The notes under the pieces were generated by a model that worked only from the letters and a program-made list of their open reading frames with translations, had not been told where the DNA came from and did no database searches. From assembly GCF_003555505.1 (NCBI RefSeq), contig NZ_CP032152.1, positions 1,845,001 through 1,909,000 of the forward strand: a DNA stretch of 64,000 nucleotides. Direction: 5' to 3'. Below, one piece after another: positions 52,424 to 61,450 of this stretch. The stretch's first letter is position 1. Each line of letters starts with the position of its first letter. A program made the position numbers and the translations under genes. This DNA is from Thermosynechococcus sichuanensis E542 (GTDB lineage: Bacteria; Cyanobacteriota; Cyanobacteriia; Thermosynechococcales; Thermosynechococcaceae).

Positions 52424-53440
52424 ATGCGGTTGGCAGAGGTAGCTGAACGGTTTGGGGCAACCCTCGACTGTCCAGAGCAGGGCGATCGCCCCGTGTTGGG
52501 GGTAGCCCCCTTGGAAACAGCAACAGCCACGGATATTTCTTTTCTGGCCAATCCGAAGTACACCGCCCTGTTACAAACTACGGAAGCGGCTGCTGTGTTT
52601 GTCCGTCCCGATTTTCAAGGGGAGGCAGCCTGTCCCCTGCTGCGGGTGCCCCATCCCTACCTTGCCTTTGCCAAATGTATTGAGTGGTTTTATCCGCAAC
52701 CGAAGCCCCCTGCCAAGATTCACCCCACGGCTATTTTGGGAGCTGATGTCGTCTTGGGAGCTGAGGTGACCATTGGTGCCTATACCGTGATTGGCGATCG
52801 CGTGCGCATTGGCGATCGCACGGTGATTGATAGTCATTGCACGCTCTACGACGATGTGGTGGTTGGCGCCGATTGCCGTATCTATAGCCACTGTGTCCTA
52901 CGGGAGCGGGTACAATTGGGCGATCGCGTCATCCTGCAAAATAGTGTCGTCCTAGGGAGTGATGGCTTTGGCTATGTGCCGCTGCCCGATGGTCGCCACT
53001 ATAAAATTCCGCAAGTGGGTACTGTGGTCATTGGCAATGATGTGGAAATTGGTGCTGGCACAACCATTGATCGCGCCACCCTTGGGGAGACTACTGTGGC
53101 AAATGGGACGAAAATTGACAACCTGACGATGGTGGCTCACAACTGCACCATTGGTGAAAATGCGATTCTCTGTGCTCAAGTCGGCTTAGCCGGTTCGACC
53201 CACATTGGTAATCATGTCGTCCTTGCGGGACAGGTGGGGGCAGCCGGTCATTTGACCATTGGCGATCGCACCATTGTCTCAGCCAAATCTGGCATCAGTA
53301 GCTCTGTCCCCCCAGATAGCCGCATGGGGGGGATTCCAGCGATGGATCAAACCCTCTACCTCAAGGTCTCAGCCGCAGTGAAGCAATTGCCAGACCTCCT
53401 GAAGCGAGTGCGCAAATTGGAAGCAAAGGTAGGGGGATAG
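52424..53440 (+). CDS. lpxD: UDP-3-O-acylglucosamine N-acyltransferase
   Basis: A 338-residue left-handed beta-helix acyltransferase of lipid A synthesis. The N-terminal uridine-binding domain is MRLAEVAERFGATLD to about 95 (SFLANPKYTALLQTTEAAAV). Hexapeptide repeats run from 105 to 300 (IGAYTVIGDRVRIGDRTVID), with the catalytic His in NLTMVAHNCTIGENAILCAQ. The family turn GSDGFGYVPLPDGRHYKIPQ is present. HIP1 palindromes recur within the hexapeptide coding sequence (52794-52801, 52812-52819), where GDR is read from GCGATCGC. Confidence 0.94.
   Translation: MRLAEVAERFGATLDCPEQGDRPVLGVAPLETATATDISFLANPKYTALLQTTEAAAVFVRPDFQGEAACPLLRVPHPYLAFAKCIEWFYPQPKPPAKIHPTAILGADVVLGAEVTIGAYTVIGDRVRIGDRTVIDSHCTLYDDVVVGADCRIYSHCVLRERVQLGDRVILQNSVVLGSDGFGYVPLPDGRHYKIPQVGTVVIGNDVEIGAGTTIDRATLGETTVANGTKIDNLTMVAHNCTIGENAILCAQVGLAGSTHIGNHVVLAGQVGAAGHLTIGDRTIVSAKSGISSSVPPDSRMGGIPAMDQTLYLKVSAAVKQLPDLLKRVRKLEAKVGG
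52794..52819. repeat. HIP1 palindromes (example pair)
   Basis: GCGATCGC occurs at 52794-52801 and 52812-52819. The same octamer is scattered through the window, sometimes overlapping itself (4790-4803). This over-representation is a hallmark of many cyanobacterial genomes. Confidence 0.85.
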
Positions 53441-53552
53441 CATAGATACTCTAACCACCCTCTATAGTGGAATTAAGGGCTAGCGTTGCTTTTTCTAGCG
53501 TTCATCATGGGGTGAGGGGAAATAAGTCACATGAATCAGCGACACTAAGCTT

Positions 53553-54512
53553 ATGACTCCTCCAGCGGCGATTCGATTACTGCCCAGTGATCAAGAACTG
53601 TTCCAAGCCCTCCTTGGCTACCATGAACTAACGACCAAGGCAGAAAAGCAAGCGGCCTTACTCTCCTTGCTCCAGCGCGATCGCGCCCAAGTCATTGTCA
53701 AAAGTCTTGCCCAAGCTGCTTTTCCCCAAACCGCCTTTAACTTTGCCCTCTGGATGCTCAACCATGACGTGGTGACCCTAGATTGGCTCTACGACATCAC
53801 CTATCGCATTTCCACCCAAGGCTGCCAAGAAACGATTGATCTACGCTTGCTCTACAGCAGCCTCGAACACCTCAGTGCGGGGGATGCAGCCATTGTTTTG
53901 GGGCAAACCGATGCGGCTCTTAAAGCCATTCGCCTTGATGACTTGGATTTAGCAACCTTGATTACGACCTTGGAACCGGCGGTTGCCATTAGTCTGCTCT
54001 CTTGGTTTGTCACCTTCAAGAAAATCACGACGGTGGATTTGGAATATATCAGCCAAATTGTCCAAAAGGTGAAACCCGCCGCCGAACCACCCCAAGAAAC
54101 CACTGAGATTCACTCCCAGCCCCTCGTCCCTGAACCCCACATCATTGAACTCACCCTTGAAGACAAACTGCTAGAGTTGAATTTGCAATTGGGGGGCACA
54201 GAAACAGAGATTTTACCCAAGGTCTTGGATCGCTTTTTATTTCGACGCACCCGTGAAGATAAGGTGGTTTATCGTCCCAATACGCAGGTCGTCCGCCTCG
54301 CCTGTGTCGGAGAAGAACGCCGCGACATTCCGGTGCCGGTACGCAGTGCCAAAACGTGGCCACCGGGGGTCTATGTGATCTATCGCGAGCAGGAGTCCCT
54401 CCAACTGATGCGTTTGCCGGATAACGAGTTCTACGAAATTTTACCCCTTGGGCCGGATCCCTATCTGCGCGCCGAAACCATCGCCCGCATGGTCAAGGAA
54501 GGACAGCGCTAG
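53553..54512 (+). CDS. Unrecognised cyanobacterial protein, 319 residues
   Basis: A soluble protein starting at ATG 53553. Residues 1-170 are helix-rich (FNFALWMLNHDVVTLDWLYD, LATLITTLEPAVAISLLSWF). A Pro/Glu linker is at about 172-200 (KPAAEPPQETTEIHSQPLVP). A C-terminal beta-type domain follows (EILPKVLDRFLFRRTREDKV, GVYVIYREQESLQLMRLPDN). I do not recognise either half. It is convergent with sasA, their stop codons overlapping by 4 bp, and has a 112-bp upstream gap after lpxD. No functional inference is warranted beyond a two-domain cytoplasmic protein. Confidence 0.65.
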   Translation: MTPPAAIRLLPSDQELFQALLGYHELTTKAEKQAALLSLLQRDRAQVIVKSLAQAAFPQTAFNFALWMLNHDVVTLDWLYDITYRISTQGCQETIDLRLLYSSLEHLSAGDAAIVLGQTDAALKAIRLDDLDLATLITTLEPAVAISLLSWFVTFKKITTVDLEYISQIVQKVKPAAEPPQETTEIHSQPLVPEPHIIELTLEDKLLELNLQLGGTETEILPKVLDRFLFRRTREDKVVYRPNTQVVRLACVGEERRDIPVPVRSAKTWPPGVYVIYREQESLQLMRLPDNEFYEILPLGPDPYLRAETIARMVKEGQR

Positions 54513-55651
54513 CTATAAACGGGCAGTGTGAAGTGAAAGCAACTGCCTTTTCCCGGTTGGGAGTCCACCCAAATTTGGCCGTAGTGCATACGAATAATCT
54601 GACGGCAAAGGGCAAGGCCAATGCCATAGCCTTCAATGGTGCGATCGCGATCGAGGCGAACTGTCTCACCAAAAATTTTCTCCTGCTGCTCAATGGGAAT
54701 GCCGGGGCCAGTGTCACAGACAGTGACCTGCACTTTCTGAGTCATGCGGTGAAAGGCACTGAGGTGAATTTTGCCCCCTTCGGGTGTGTACTTACAGGCA
54801 TTGTCCAGCAAATTCACCAACACCTGACGAATGCGATCGCCATCGCCATAGACCAAGGGTAGATCCAAGGGAATATCAGTGGTAAAGTGCTGCTTTTTAC
54901 GTTCAAAATTTAAGCGCACGTCCTCAGCAGTTTCTTGGCACAGTTGTCGCAAATCTAGTTGCCGTGCCATGATTTGCAGCTTGTCTTGGGGGCCGCGCGC
55001 TGCCAAGAGTAAATCCGTAATCAGTTGTCCCATCACCTGAGTCTGACTGCGGGCATGGTGAAATAGGCGTTGGATGTCCTCAATATGGAGTTGCTGACTA
55101 GTCTCGTCTTGAAGGTTGGATTCTAGGGTTTCCAAGGCAATGCTGACAGCGGTGAGGGGGTTACGCAGCTCATGGGCCAGCAAGCCAATAATTCGATCTT
55201 TGAATTGCAGTTGTTCGGCAAGGCGATCGCGCTCTTGGCGCAGTTGAAACAGCTCATCCTTGAGGCGGCTCAGTTCCATAGAGCAATCTGACTGCTCTGC
55301 CGCTGACTTTTGCATATCGGCCTGTAGGCCAAGAGCCACTTCCCGCTGCCAGCGCGGCCACCAATAGTCCACCTTTTGCAGGAGCTTGCGACCAGCGAGG
55401 GTTTGACGCGGTTCAGGGCGAACTTTGATCAAGGCAGGGGTAGCAACCAGTTTGTACTCCTCTAGAAGGTAGGGCTGCTCACCAATGGGCACCACTTTTA
55501 ACTCAAAGCCAAAGTTCGAGGGCAGTTGCTGAATGTGGGCTTGAATAGCAGCGGTTTCCTCTTCATCGCCCGGACGATTGGCAACAAACAGGAGCAAACT
55601 GAGCGGCGGTGTCGTTTCTTGGGTAGAACTGGCATCCGCAGACGCTTTCAT
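54509..55651 (-). CDS. sasA: Circadian clock output histidine kinase SasA
   Basis: A 380-residue SasA. Residues 15-105 form the KaiB-like thioredoxin-fold domain that binds KaiC (LSLLLFVANRPGDEEETAAI, LVATPALIKVRPEPRQTLAG). A coiled coil spans about 125-152. The phospho-acceptor H160 is in GLLAHELRNPLTAVSIALE. The ATPase boxes are VLVNLLDNACKYTPEGGKI (N), VCDTGPGIP (G1) and EGYGIGLALCRQIIR (G2). SasA reads the KaiC phosphorylation state and phosphorylates RpaA to drive rhythmic transcription. ATG 55651 (MKASADASS) is chosen; a start 30 bp upstream is possible. Confidence 0.94.
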   Translation of the reverse strand: MKASADASSTQETTPPLSLLLFVANRPGDEEETAAIQAHIQQLPSNFGFELKVVPIGEQPYLLEEYKLVATPALIKVRPEPRQTLAGRKLLQKVDYWWPRWQREVALGLQADMQKSAAEQSDCSMELSRLKDELFQLRQERDRLAEQLQFKDRIIGLLAHELRNPLTAVSIALETLESNLQDETSQQLHIEDIQRLFHHARSQTQVMGQLITDLLLAARGPQDKLQIMARQLDLRQLCQETAEDVRLNFERKKQHFTTDIPLDLPLVYGDGDRIRQVLVNLLDNACKYTPEGGKIHLSAFHRMTQKVQVTVCDTGPGIPIEQQEKIFGETVRLDRDRTIEGYGIGLALCRQIIRMHYGQIWVDSQPGKGSCFHFTLPVYS

Positions 55652-55765
55652 TGAATCACCGGCGAGTATTCTCAAGGGCAATGAATGGCGCTTCCTGCAC
55701 AGGAAACACTAAAGCGCAACCAAAAGATTAACTAAATGTTAGCCGATTCTCCCTCGCAACCCAAC

Positions 55766-56092
55766 CTACGATTGCTGGCCATCCCGTCGCCCAAGTTCGT
55801 AGATGGCGCCGCCAATGGTTGCCATCAGGCCCAAGCTCAAAGCCCAACTTTGCCCCAAGCCCAAACTACAAAGGATAAAGCAACCCGTCCCCACCAGAAT
55901 AAAGGGAATTAGCCCCACCATCCCTGCCCAGAATTCGGCACTTTGGTTGGCTTCACCCCCTAGCCAGGTCACTAAACGTTGCATGAAGGCTTGCCCCGTG
56001 GGATAAAAGCCCCAGTAGAGGGCGATCGCCCACAGACCAGACCCCGCAATAGCAATGGGGGACAGAGAAACCTGCTGCAAATTAGGAATCAT
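55766..56092 (-). CDS. Small membrane protein of unknown function
   Basis: A 108-residue protein with two or three membrane spans (IAIAGSGLWAIALYWGFYPT, MVGLIPFILVGTGCFILCSL, ALSLGLMATIGGAIYELGRR). The ATG at 56092 overlaps the stop of the upstream 325-residue gene (4 bp), so the two are translationally coupled. I do not recognise the family. Confidence 0.6.
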   Translation of the reverse strand: MIPNLQQVSLSPIAIAGSGLWAIALYWGFYPTGQAFMQRLVTWLGGEANQSAEFWAGMVGLIPFILVGTGCFILCSLGLGQSWALSLGLMATIGGAIYELGRRDGQQS

Positions 56093-57066
56093 AGGAGGCC
56101 TTGAAAAATCTTGGGATCAAACATTTCTCGGAGAGAGAGATAGTAGGGGGTAAGAACACTTGTATCATAGCCAGCGGCACGGGTTTGTATTTCCTTGCCC
56201 AAAAGGTGCACCATTTGAAACACCAGCTCCCATGTCACATTCAGGGAAGGATAGAGCATCAAACACAGGGGAAACAGTTCCCGTTGCAGCGCCTCAAGGT
56301 TTTGCTCCAAAAGACACACCCAGAGGTAGATTTGGAACATCTCGACATCGCGAATACTGGAAACACGCACACTGGCTTGGCTCAAAGGGCCACTAAAACA
56401 GCGGTGCTGGGGGTTGAGTTCGGCAACACGGTCACAAATAGTAGTGGCGATCGCCGTGCTCTGGGGCAACAGATGGCGCACTAAAGCCAAAGCAGGATCA
56501 GTGTAGTCGTAGTTGGCTGCTGCGTTATAGGCACGGTGCAAGGGCATGTAGAGGTGATCATCAATGACCTTGAAGAAACTGCTGAGGATGGGACGTTGGC
56601 TCGTTGGTGCCACTTCTAGCAGTAATACCCCTGTGTGGTGAAACTGCATACTGACAAAGCCAATTAGCCGGGGATCAACGGCTGTATAGCGGCTGCGAAT
56701 CTCACTGATGGCACTGGCCACCTGGGCGGTCATTTGCTGAGTGCCCTTGCCTGCTGCGTAGAGTTTGAGGGTGCGCTGATAAATGTCGTGGATGTCTTTG
56801 GAAATGCTCCAAGGATCCACCAGTTCCGCTGGGATGCCATGACGAATCATCTCTCCGGCCAAGAAGCCTTCGGTGCGCTGCCAAGCCTTGACACTGGCAT
56901 TCCGCAGTTCGGCCAAGAGCCGGGGCGCGACCACTGAGGGATCATCGTCGGCAAGGGCGGTGGTGTTGAGGTTGGTAATATAGCGCTTTGCCCAAGCCTG
57001 TGCCAGACTGCTCAAGGAGGCGGTGTCCGGCGCGATCGCGCTCGATCCATCAGTAGTATTGAACAT
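56089..57066 (-). CDS. Unrecognised cyanobacterial protein, 325 residues
   Basis: A largely helical, soluble-looking protein. The start MFNTTDGSSAIAPDTASLSS (ATG 57066) has GGAGGT seven bases upstream; earlier in-frame ATGs (57081, 57105) would place that site inside the gene. Notable segments are ASVKAWQRTEGFLAGEMIRH, FVSMQFHHTGVLLLEVAPTS, FFKVIDDHLYMPLHRAYNAA and VCLLEQNLEALQRELFPLCL. The Asp/Glu/His pairs in helices might bind metal, but this is speculation. It is coupled to the membrane protein downstream. Confidence 0.6.
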   Translation of the reverse strand: MFNTTDGSSAIAPDTASLSSLAQAWAKRYITNLNTTALADDDPSVVAPRLLAELRNASVKAWQRTEGFLAGEMIRHGIPAELVDPWSISKDIHDIYQRTLKLYAAGKGTQQMTAQVASAISEIRSRYTAVDPRLIGFVSMQFHHTGVLLLEVAPTSQRPILSSFFKVIDDHLYMPLHRAYNAAANYDYTDPALALVRHLLPQSTAIATTICDRVAELNPQHRCFSGPLSQASVRVSSIRDVEMFQIYLWVCLLEQNLEALQRELFPLCLMLYPSLNVTWELVFQMVHLLGKEIQTRAAGYDTSVLTPYYLSLREMFDPKIFQGLL

Positions 57067-57228
57067 GAGCACCTCCGCCATTTTTAACAGGGGTATAAGC
57101 AGCATTGATGTTAAGAATTGTAACTTGCTTTAAGCTAATTCGGCCACACTGAGCCACGAGCGATCGTTGACCGCAACTGCCCGTACCGTTAATCTGCCCT
57201 ATAGCAGCAACCTCTTTGGAGAAATTGG

Positions 57229-57528
57229 ATGGACTGGCAATCTTTTGCCGTGAGTTTTGCGATTGTTTTCCTGTCAGAACTGGGGGACAAGAGTCAATTG
57301 GTGGCGATTACCTTAGGGAGTAATGCCCGCTCCGCTATCGCTGTGTTTCTAGGCGTGGCCTCTGGCTTGGTGTGTACGACGTTTTTCGGTGTGCTTTTGG
57401 GCAGTGGGATTGCCACACTGATTCCCGTGAAAGTGGTCAAGGCGATCGCCGCCATGATGTTTGCCTTTCTGGGGTTTTATTTGCTCTCTCAAACACCGGC
57501 CGACAGCCTTGACAAGGAGCAAATTTGA
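57229..57528 (+). CDS. UPF0016 / GDT1-type cation transporter, half-size
   Basis: A 99-residue protein with three membrane helices. The family motif ELGDKS (normally ELGDKT) falls in VFLSELGDKSQLVAITLGSN, then FLGVASGLVCTTFFGVLLGS and a last helix MMFAFLGFYLLSQ. UPF0016 transporters (Mnx in cyanobacteria, GDT1 or TMEM165 elsewhere) export Mn2+ or Ca2+ and usually have two such halves. Only one half is present here, so it must pair with itself or with another half elsewhere. The start ATG 57229 follows a TTTGGAGAAATTGG leader. Confidence 0.82.
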   Translation: MDWQSFAVSFAIVFLSELGDKSQLVAITLGSNARSAIAVFLGVASGLVCTTFFGVLLGSGIATLIPVKVVKAIAAMMFAFLGFYLLSQTPADSLDKEQI

Positions 57529-57662
57529 TTATAACCAAAGGATTGATTATCATAGTGACTACAGGTTAGCAAATGGATAACCCTAAAACTGCGATTTAAC
57601 CCCAATAGGCTATTTAGCTAAGCAAAATCTGCTGTTTGAATTTTATTTTTTAGGATAGCGCC

Positions 57663-58124
57663 GTGTTCACGTCTCCTGCTCCCAGTCCCCTACCCCCCAT
57701 TCGTTCCCTTGAGGATGCGATCGATCGCTGTCAGCGCCTAGGATTGCGCCTCAGTCGGCAGCGGCGTGCCATTCTCGAACTGCTCTGGGATGCCAAGGAT
57801 CACCTCTCAGCGCGGCAGATCTACGATCGCCTGAATCAAGCCGGCAAAGACATCGGCCATACCTCTGTGTACCAAAATCTCGAAGCCCTTTCCGAGCATG
57901 GCATTATTGAGTGCGTTGAACGTGCTGACGGGCGCCTTTACGGCAATATCAGTGATAGCCATAGCCATGTCAATTGTCTCGATAGCCAAAAAATTATTGA
58001 CGTTCACGTTGAGCTACCGCCCTCTCTCATTGCTGAGATTGAAGCAAAAACTGGCGTGAAAATTGTTGACTATCGCATTGATTTTTACGGTTATCAAAAC
58101 AGTGAGCCGAGTGCCCAAGGATAA
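57663..58124 (+). CDS. perR: Fur-family regulator, PerR-like (FurC type)
   Basis: A 153-residue Fur-family protein, GTG 57663. The winged helix is LGLRLSRQRRAILELLWDAK and IGHTSVYQNLEALSEHGIIE. The metal site segment reads GNISDSHSHVNCLDSQKIID, and the C-terminus VKIVDYRIDFYGYQNSEP has no CxxC pair. That matches the cyanobacterial PerR/FurC type, which senses peroxide through metal-catalysed His oxidation, unlike the FurA-like protein at 40.1 kb. The 134-bp upstream gap has an AT-rich TGATTATCATAG (57544-57555) that could be its operator. Confidence 0.8.
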   Translation: MFTSPAPSPLPPIRSLEDAIDRCQRLGLRLSRQRRAILELLWDAKDHLSARQIYDRLNQAGKDIGHTSVYQNLEALSEHGIIECVERADGRLYGNISDSHSHVNCLDSQKIIDVHVELPPSLIAEIEAKTGVKIVDYRIDFYGYQNSEPSAQG

Positions 58125-58129
58125 CTGCC

Positions 58130-58774
58130 GTGGCCAATCCCCAACATCTTCAGCTTCTTAAGCAGGGGGTTACCGCTTGGAATCAATGGCGGGAACAAAA
58201 CAGCGATATTCGCCCTGATTTAGGACAGGTAGATCTCACTGGTGCCAATTTAGAGCTGTACAACCTCACCAATGCCAATCTCGATCAGGCAAATTTAGCG
58301 GGGGCCGATCTGCGCAACGCTTTGCTTAAGGATGCCTACATGGCAGGAGCAAACCTCTACATGAGTGACCTGATTGAGGCGGATTTGCAGGGTGCCTGTT
58401 TACAGCGGGCTACCTTAGCGGGTGCCGATCTCTACAAGTCAAATATTGCCATGGCCGATCTGCGCCAAGCCAACTTGGTGGGCACGCTACTGCGGCGAGT
58501 GAGTTTAGTGGAAGCGAGCCTTGCCTATGCCAACCTCACCCGTGCCAATCTCTTTCAGGCCAACCTGCACTTGGCCGATCTCAAGAGCGCAATTTTGCAA
58601 GAGGCGATTCTTGAAAGTGCCAGTCTCATTGAGGCGAACTTTGAATATGCAGTTCTCATTGCCGCCAAGATGGCGAAGGCCAATGCCCGTCGTGCCAACT
58701 TTAAGGGAGCCAACCTCTACAAAGCAGAAATGGACGGCATGGATTTGCGGGATGCGATTCTCGATAAAGCTTAG
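58130..58774 (+). CDS. Pentapeptide-repeat protein
   Basis: A 214-residue protein starting at GTG 58130, 5 bp after perR. After 35 residues comes a right-handed quadrilateral beta-helix of about 33 A(D/N)LxX units (VDLTGANLELYNLTNANLDQ, ADLYKSNIAMADLRQANLVG). It ends in DGMDLRDAILDKA. There is no signal peptide, so it is probably cytoplasmic. The family is very abundant in cyanobacteria and mostly without known roles. Confidence 0.9.
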   Translation: MANPQHLQLLKQGVTAWNQWREQNSDIRPDLGQVDLTGANLELYNLTNANLDQANLAGADLRNALLKDAYMAGANLYMSDLIEADLQGACLQRATLAGADLYKSNIAMADLRQANLVGTLLRRVSLVEASLAYANLTRANLFQANLHLADLKSAILQEAILESASLIEANFEYAVLIAAKMAKANARRANFKGANLYKAEMDGMDLRDAILDKA

Positions 58775-58851
58775 AACCAGCAACTTGTGAAAAGGCAAGG
58801 TTCAGGCTACGTTAGAGGTGAATCATCCTCGCCTATTGGAACTTAAAAGGA

Positions 58852-59049
58852 ATGCCTGTGACTAAAAGCATCCGTAATACAGCACGTATGGTTCTTGGTG
58901 TAATTTTTGGGATCATTGGGGTGCTGGGCTTTATTTTACCCCTTGTGCCAGGAACGCCTTTTTTGCTGATCGCGGCAGCTTGTTTTAATTCCATAGAACC
59001 CGAGGAGACCGCCAGTGCCCAAGGGAATGAATCGCCACCTGGGGCATGA
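58852..59049 (+). CDS. Short DUF454 (YbaN-like) membrane protein
   Basis: A 65-residue protein: MVLGVIFGIIGVLGFILPLV and PGTPFLLIAAACF match the first membrane pair of DUF454. Full members go on for another 50-60 residues, missing here after FNSIEPEE, so it is truncated or a minimal form. Its stop overlaps the next start (ATGA, 59046-59049). Confidence 0.65.
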   Translation: MPVTKSIRNTARMVLGVIFGIIGVLGFILPLVPGTPFLLIAAACFNSIEPEETASAQGNESPPGA

Positions 59050-59381
59050 AATACTTTTTCCTCACTGAGGGGTGGCAGATTGGCCGTGTGTGGGAACCCC
59101 AAGGCCTCTGGAATGAGCAAGCGTGGCGGCGATCGCCCGTGATTACCCGTACCTGTCTCTACATCCTAGAGGGGGAGGAAAAGCTCTGGCTGTACCAAGT
59201 GGAGGAGATGGTTCTCATGGTGGAAGTGAAGCCAAGCCATCCTGACCCTGCCTCAACCATTGGCCAAGTGGTGCTCAAGCGCCTGATGAGTGCGGAGGAT
59301 GTGCTGACGTACCTGTGTACCACCCCTGCCATTGCCAAAATTCAAGTGGAGCGAACCTCTCCTCCCAGCGATCGCCCCTAG
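59046..59381 (+). CDS. Hypothetical protein, 111 residues
   Basis: ATG 59046 overlaps the DUF454 stop, implying coupled translation. The sequence is MKYFFLTEGWQIGRVWEPQG, WNEQAWRRSPVITRTCLYIL, then EKLWLYQVEEMVLMVEVKPS and VVLKRLMSAEDVLTYLCTTP. It is a mixed alpha/beta soluble protein with no motif I recognise. From 59382 to 59544 there is no gene. Confidence 0.6.
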   Translation: MKYFFLTEGWQIGRVWEPQGLWNEQAWRRSPVITRTCLYILEGEEKLWLYQVEEMVLMVEVKPSHPDPASTIGQVVLKRLMSAEDVLTYLCTTPAIAKIQVERTSPPSDRP

Positions 59382-59544
59382 GGAGTGTTAAGCTCCTTGG
59401 TACAACTCCTTAAAGAACTTGAGCAAAGCTGGCGCCCGTGATCTCTATTTGGGGTAAACTATTTCGATGTTGTTGCCAACCGATGGAAACGCATTCGGCA
59501 ACTCCACCCTAGACCTTCCTGATTAATCAATTTCAAGGTGTCCT

Positions 59545-60465
59545 TTGGTTGCAAACTCCGCTGCCTGCCTTGATGGCAAATCCTTAGCCCAGTCCATTGA
59601 ACGCCAGTTGGCTGATCATGTGCGGACGTTTCAAGCCCAGTGGGGGCGATCGCCCGGCTTGGCCGTGTTGCGGGTTGGCGATGATCCCGCCAGTGCAGTG
59701 TATGTCCGTGCCAAAGAACAAGCCTGTGGCCGCATTGGGATTCAATCCTTTGGTGCCCATTTACCGGCCACCATTACAGAAGCGGATTTATTGGCCAGAA
59801 TTACTGAGCTAAATCAGGACGAACGGGTGGATGGCATTCTGCTGCAATTGCCCCTGCCGCCCCACCTTGATCCCTGTCCCCTGCTATACGCGATTCATCC
59901 GGATAAAGATGTGGATGGCCTGCATCCCGAAAACTTGGGTCGGCTAGTGCGCGATGAACCGGGACTGCGCAGTTGTACCCCTGCGGGGGTGATGCAGCTT
60001 TTGGCTGCCTATGGTATTGATGTCGCAGGTCGCTCGGCAGTGGTCGTGGGTCGCAGTATTTTGGTTGGTAAGCCCCTAGCGTTAATGTTGCTCACCGCCA
60101 ATGCCACGGTGACGATCGCCCACTCGCGCACCCGTGATCTCGCCAGTGTCACCCAGAGTGCCGAGATTTTAGTCACAGCGATGGGACAGCCGCGGCGGAT
60201 TACTGCCGACATGATTCGGCCGGGAGCCGTGGTCATTGATGTCGGGATTAATCGCATTCAACGCCCCGACGGCAAATCGAGTCTCTGGGGCGATGTGGAC
60301 TATGAGGCTGCCTGTGCTGTGGCTAGTTACATTACCCCCGTTCCGGGGGGCGTCGGTCCGATGACCGTTGCCATGTTGTTGCACAATACTGTATGGAGCT
60401 ATTGTCGCCGTCACAATTGGCACAAGCCCCTGCTGTCGTTGACCTCTATGCCGCCCGCACGCTGA
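59545..60465 (+). CDS. folD: Bifunctional methylenetetrahydrofolate dehydrogenase / cyclohydrolase
   Basis: A 306-residue FolD. Active-site segments are [14 protein letters not shown] (catalytic Tyr and Lys), [15 protein letters not shown], and [15 protein letters not shown]. The NADP loop is [17 protein letters not shown], and the end is [20 protein letters not shown]. It interconverts methylene-, methenyl- and formyl-tetrahydrofolate for purines and fMet. The start is probably TTG 59545; no ATG lies near the conserved N-terminus ([15 protein letters not shown]). crtE follows after 10 bp. Confidence 0.94.
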   Translation: MVANSAACLDGKSLAQSIERQLADHVRTFQAQWGRSPGLAVLRVGDDPASAVYVRAKEQACGRIGIQSFGAHLPATITEADLLARITELNQDERVDGILLQLPLPPHLDPCPLLYAIHPDKDVDGLHPENLGRLVRDEPGLRSCTPAGVMQLLAAYGIDVAGRSAVVVGRSILVGKPLALMLLTANATVTIAHSRTRDLASVTQSAEILVTAMGQPRRITADMIRPGAVVIDVGINRIQRPDGKSSLWGDVDYEAACAVASYITPVPGGVGPMTVAMLLHNTVWSYCRRHNWHKPLLSLTSMPPAR

Positions 60466-60475
60466 GGAGTTGTTC

Positions 60476-61399
60476 ATGATTTCTGCTGATCCCCCCCAAG
60501 TCTATTCCGCCGGCACGTTTGATCTCAAGGCCTACCTCAAAGAACGTCAAGCCCTTGTGGAAGCTGCCCTCGAAGCCTCGATCCCGGTGGCCTATCCGGA
60601 GAAAATTTACGATGCGATGCGCTATTCACTGATGGCGGGGGGCAAGCGGCTGCGCCCAATTCTCTGCTTGGCCACCTGTGAACTGATGGGGGGCACTGTG
60701 GAAATGGCCATGCCCACCGCCTGTGCCCTAGAGATGATCCACACCATGTCGCTGATCCACGATGATCTGCCGGCCATGGACAACGACGACTACCGTCGCG
60801 GCAAGCCCACAAATCACAAAGTCTATGGCGAAGATATTGCCATTCTGGCGGGGGATGGCTTACTGGCCTATGCCTTTGAATACGTAGTCGAACAAACGAA
60901 AAACGTGCCAGCGGAGTATTTGCTGAAAATTGTGGCGCGATTGGGGCATGCAGTGGCAGCGACGGGCTTGGTGGGCGGTCAAGTGGTGGATCTGGAGTGT
61001 GAAGGGCAGCCCAACATTGGTCTAGAAACGCTGCATTTTATCCACTCCCACAAAACGGGGGCATTACTGGAGGCCTCGGTAGTTTCTGGGGCATTGCTGA
61101 CGGGGGCGAATGAATCTGACGTGGCACGCCTGTCGCGCTATGCGGCCAATATTGGCCTTGCCTTCCAGATTGTGGATGACATTTTGGACATTACTTCGAC
61201 CCGTGATGTCTTGGGCAAAACTGTTGGCAAGGATGTGGCCGCCCAAAAAATGACCTACCCCCGCCTGTGGGGTCTGGAAAAGTCTCGTCAAGAGGCTGAA
61301 CGCTTGGTGGCTGAGGCGAAGGCAGAGCTGGCGGTGTATGGGGCAGCCGCCGTTCCTTTGCAGGCGATCGCTGACTACATTACCAGTCGGAGTCATTAA
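60476..61399 (+). CDS. crtE: Geranylgeranyl diphosphate synthase
   Basis: A 307-residue trans-prenyl synthase. The first Asp-rich motif is [20 protein letters not shown], the second is [12 protein letters not shown], and [10 protein letters not shown] is near residue 50. The Ala/Met before the first motif fits a C20 product. GGPP feeds carotenoids, the chlorophyll phytol tail and the phylloquinone side chain. ATG 60476 (MISADPP) is chosen over a TTG two codons up. It is likely co-transcribed with folD. Confidence 0.93.
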   Translation: MISADPPQVYSAGTFDLKAYLKERQALVEAALEASIPVAYPEKIYDAMRYSLMAGGKRLRPILCLATCELMGGTVEMAMPTACALEMIHTMSLIHDDLPAMDNDDYRRGKPTNHKVYGEDIAILAGDGLLAYAFEYVVEQTKNVPAEYLLKIVARLGHAVAATGLVGGQVVDLECEGQPNIGLETLHFIHSHKTGALLEASVVSGALLTGANESDVARLSRYAANIGLAFQIVDDILDITSTRDVLGKTVGKDVAAQKMTYPRLWGLEKSRQEAERLVAEAKAELAVYGAAAVPLQAIADYITSRSH

Positions 61400-61450
61400 C
61401 GATCCCGAAGTGGGTTAGGATGGGCGCAGAGTTTGTCCTTGCCCGCAACC

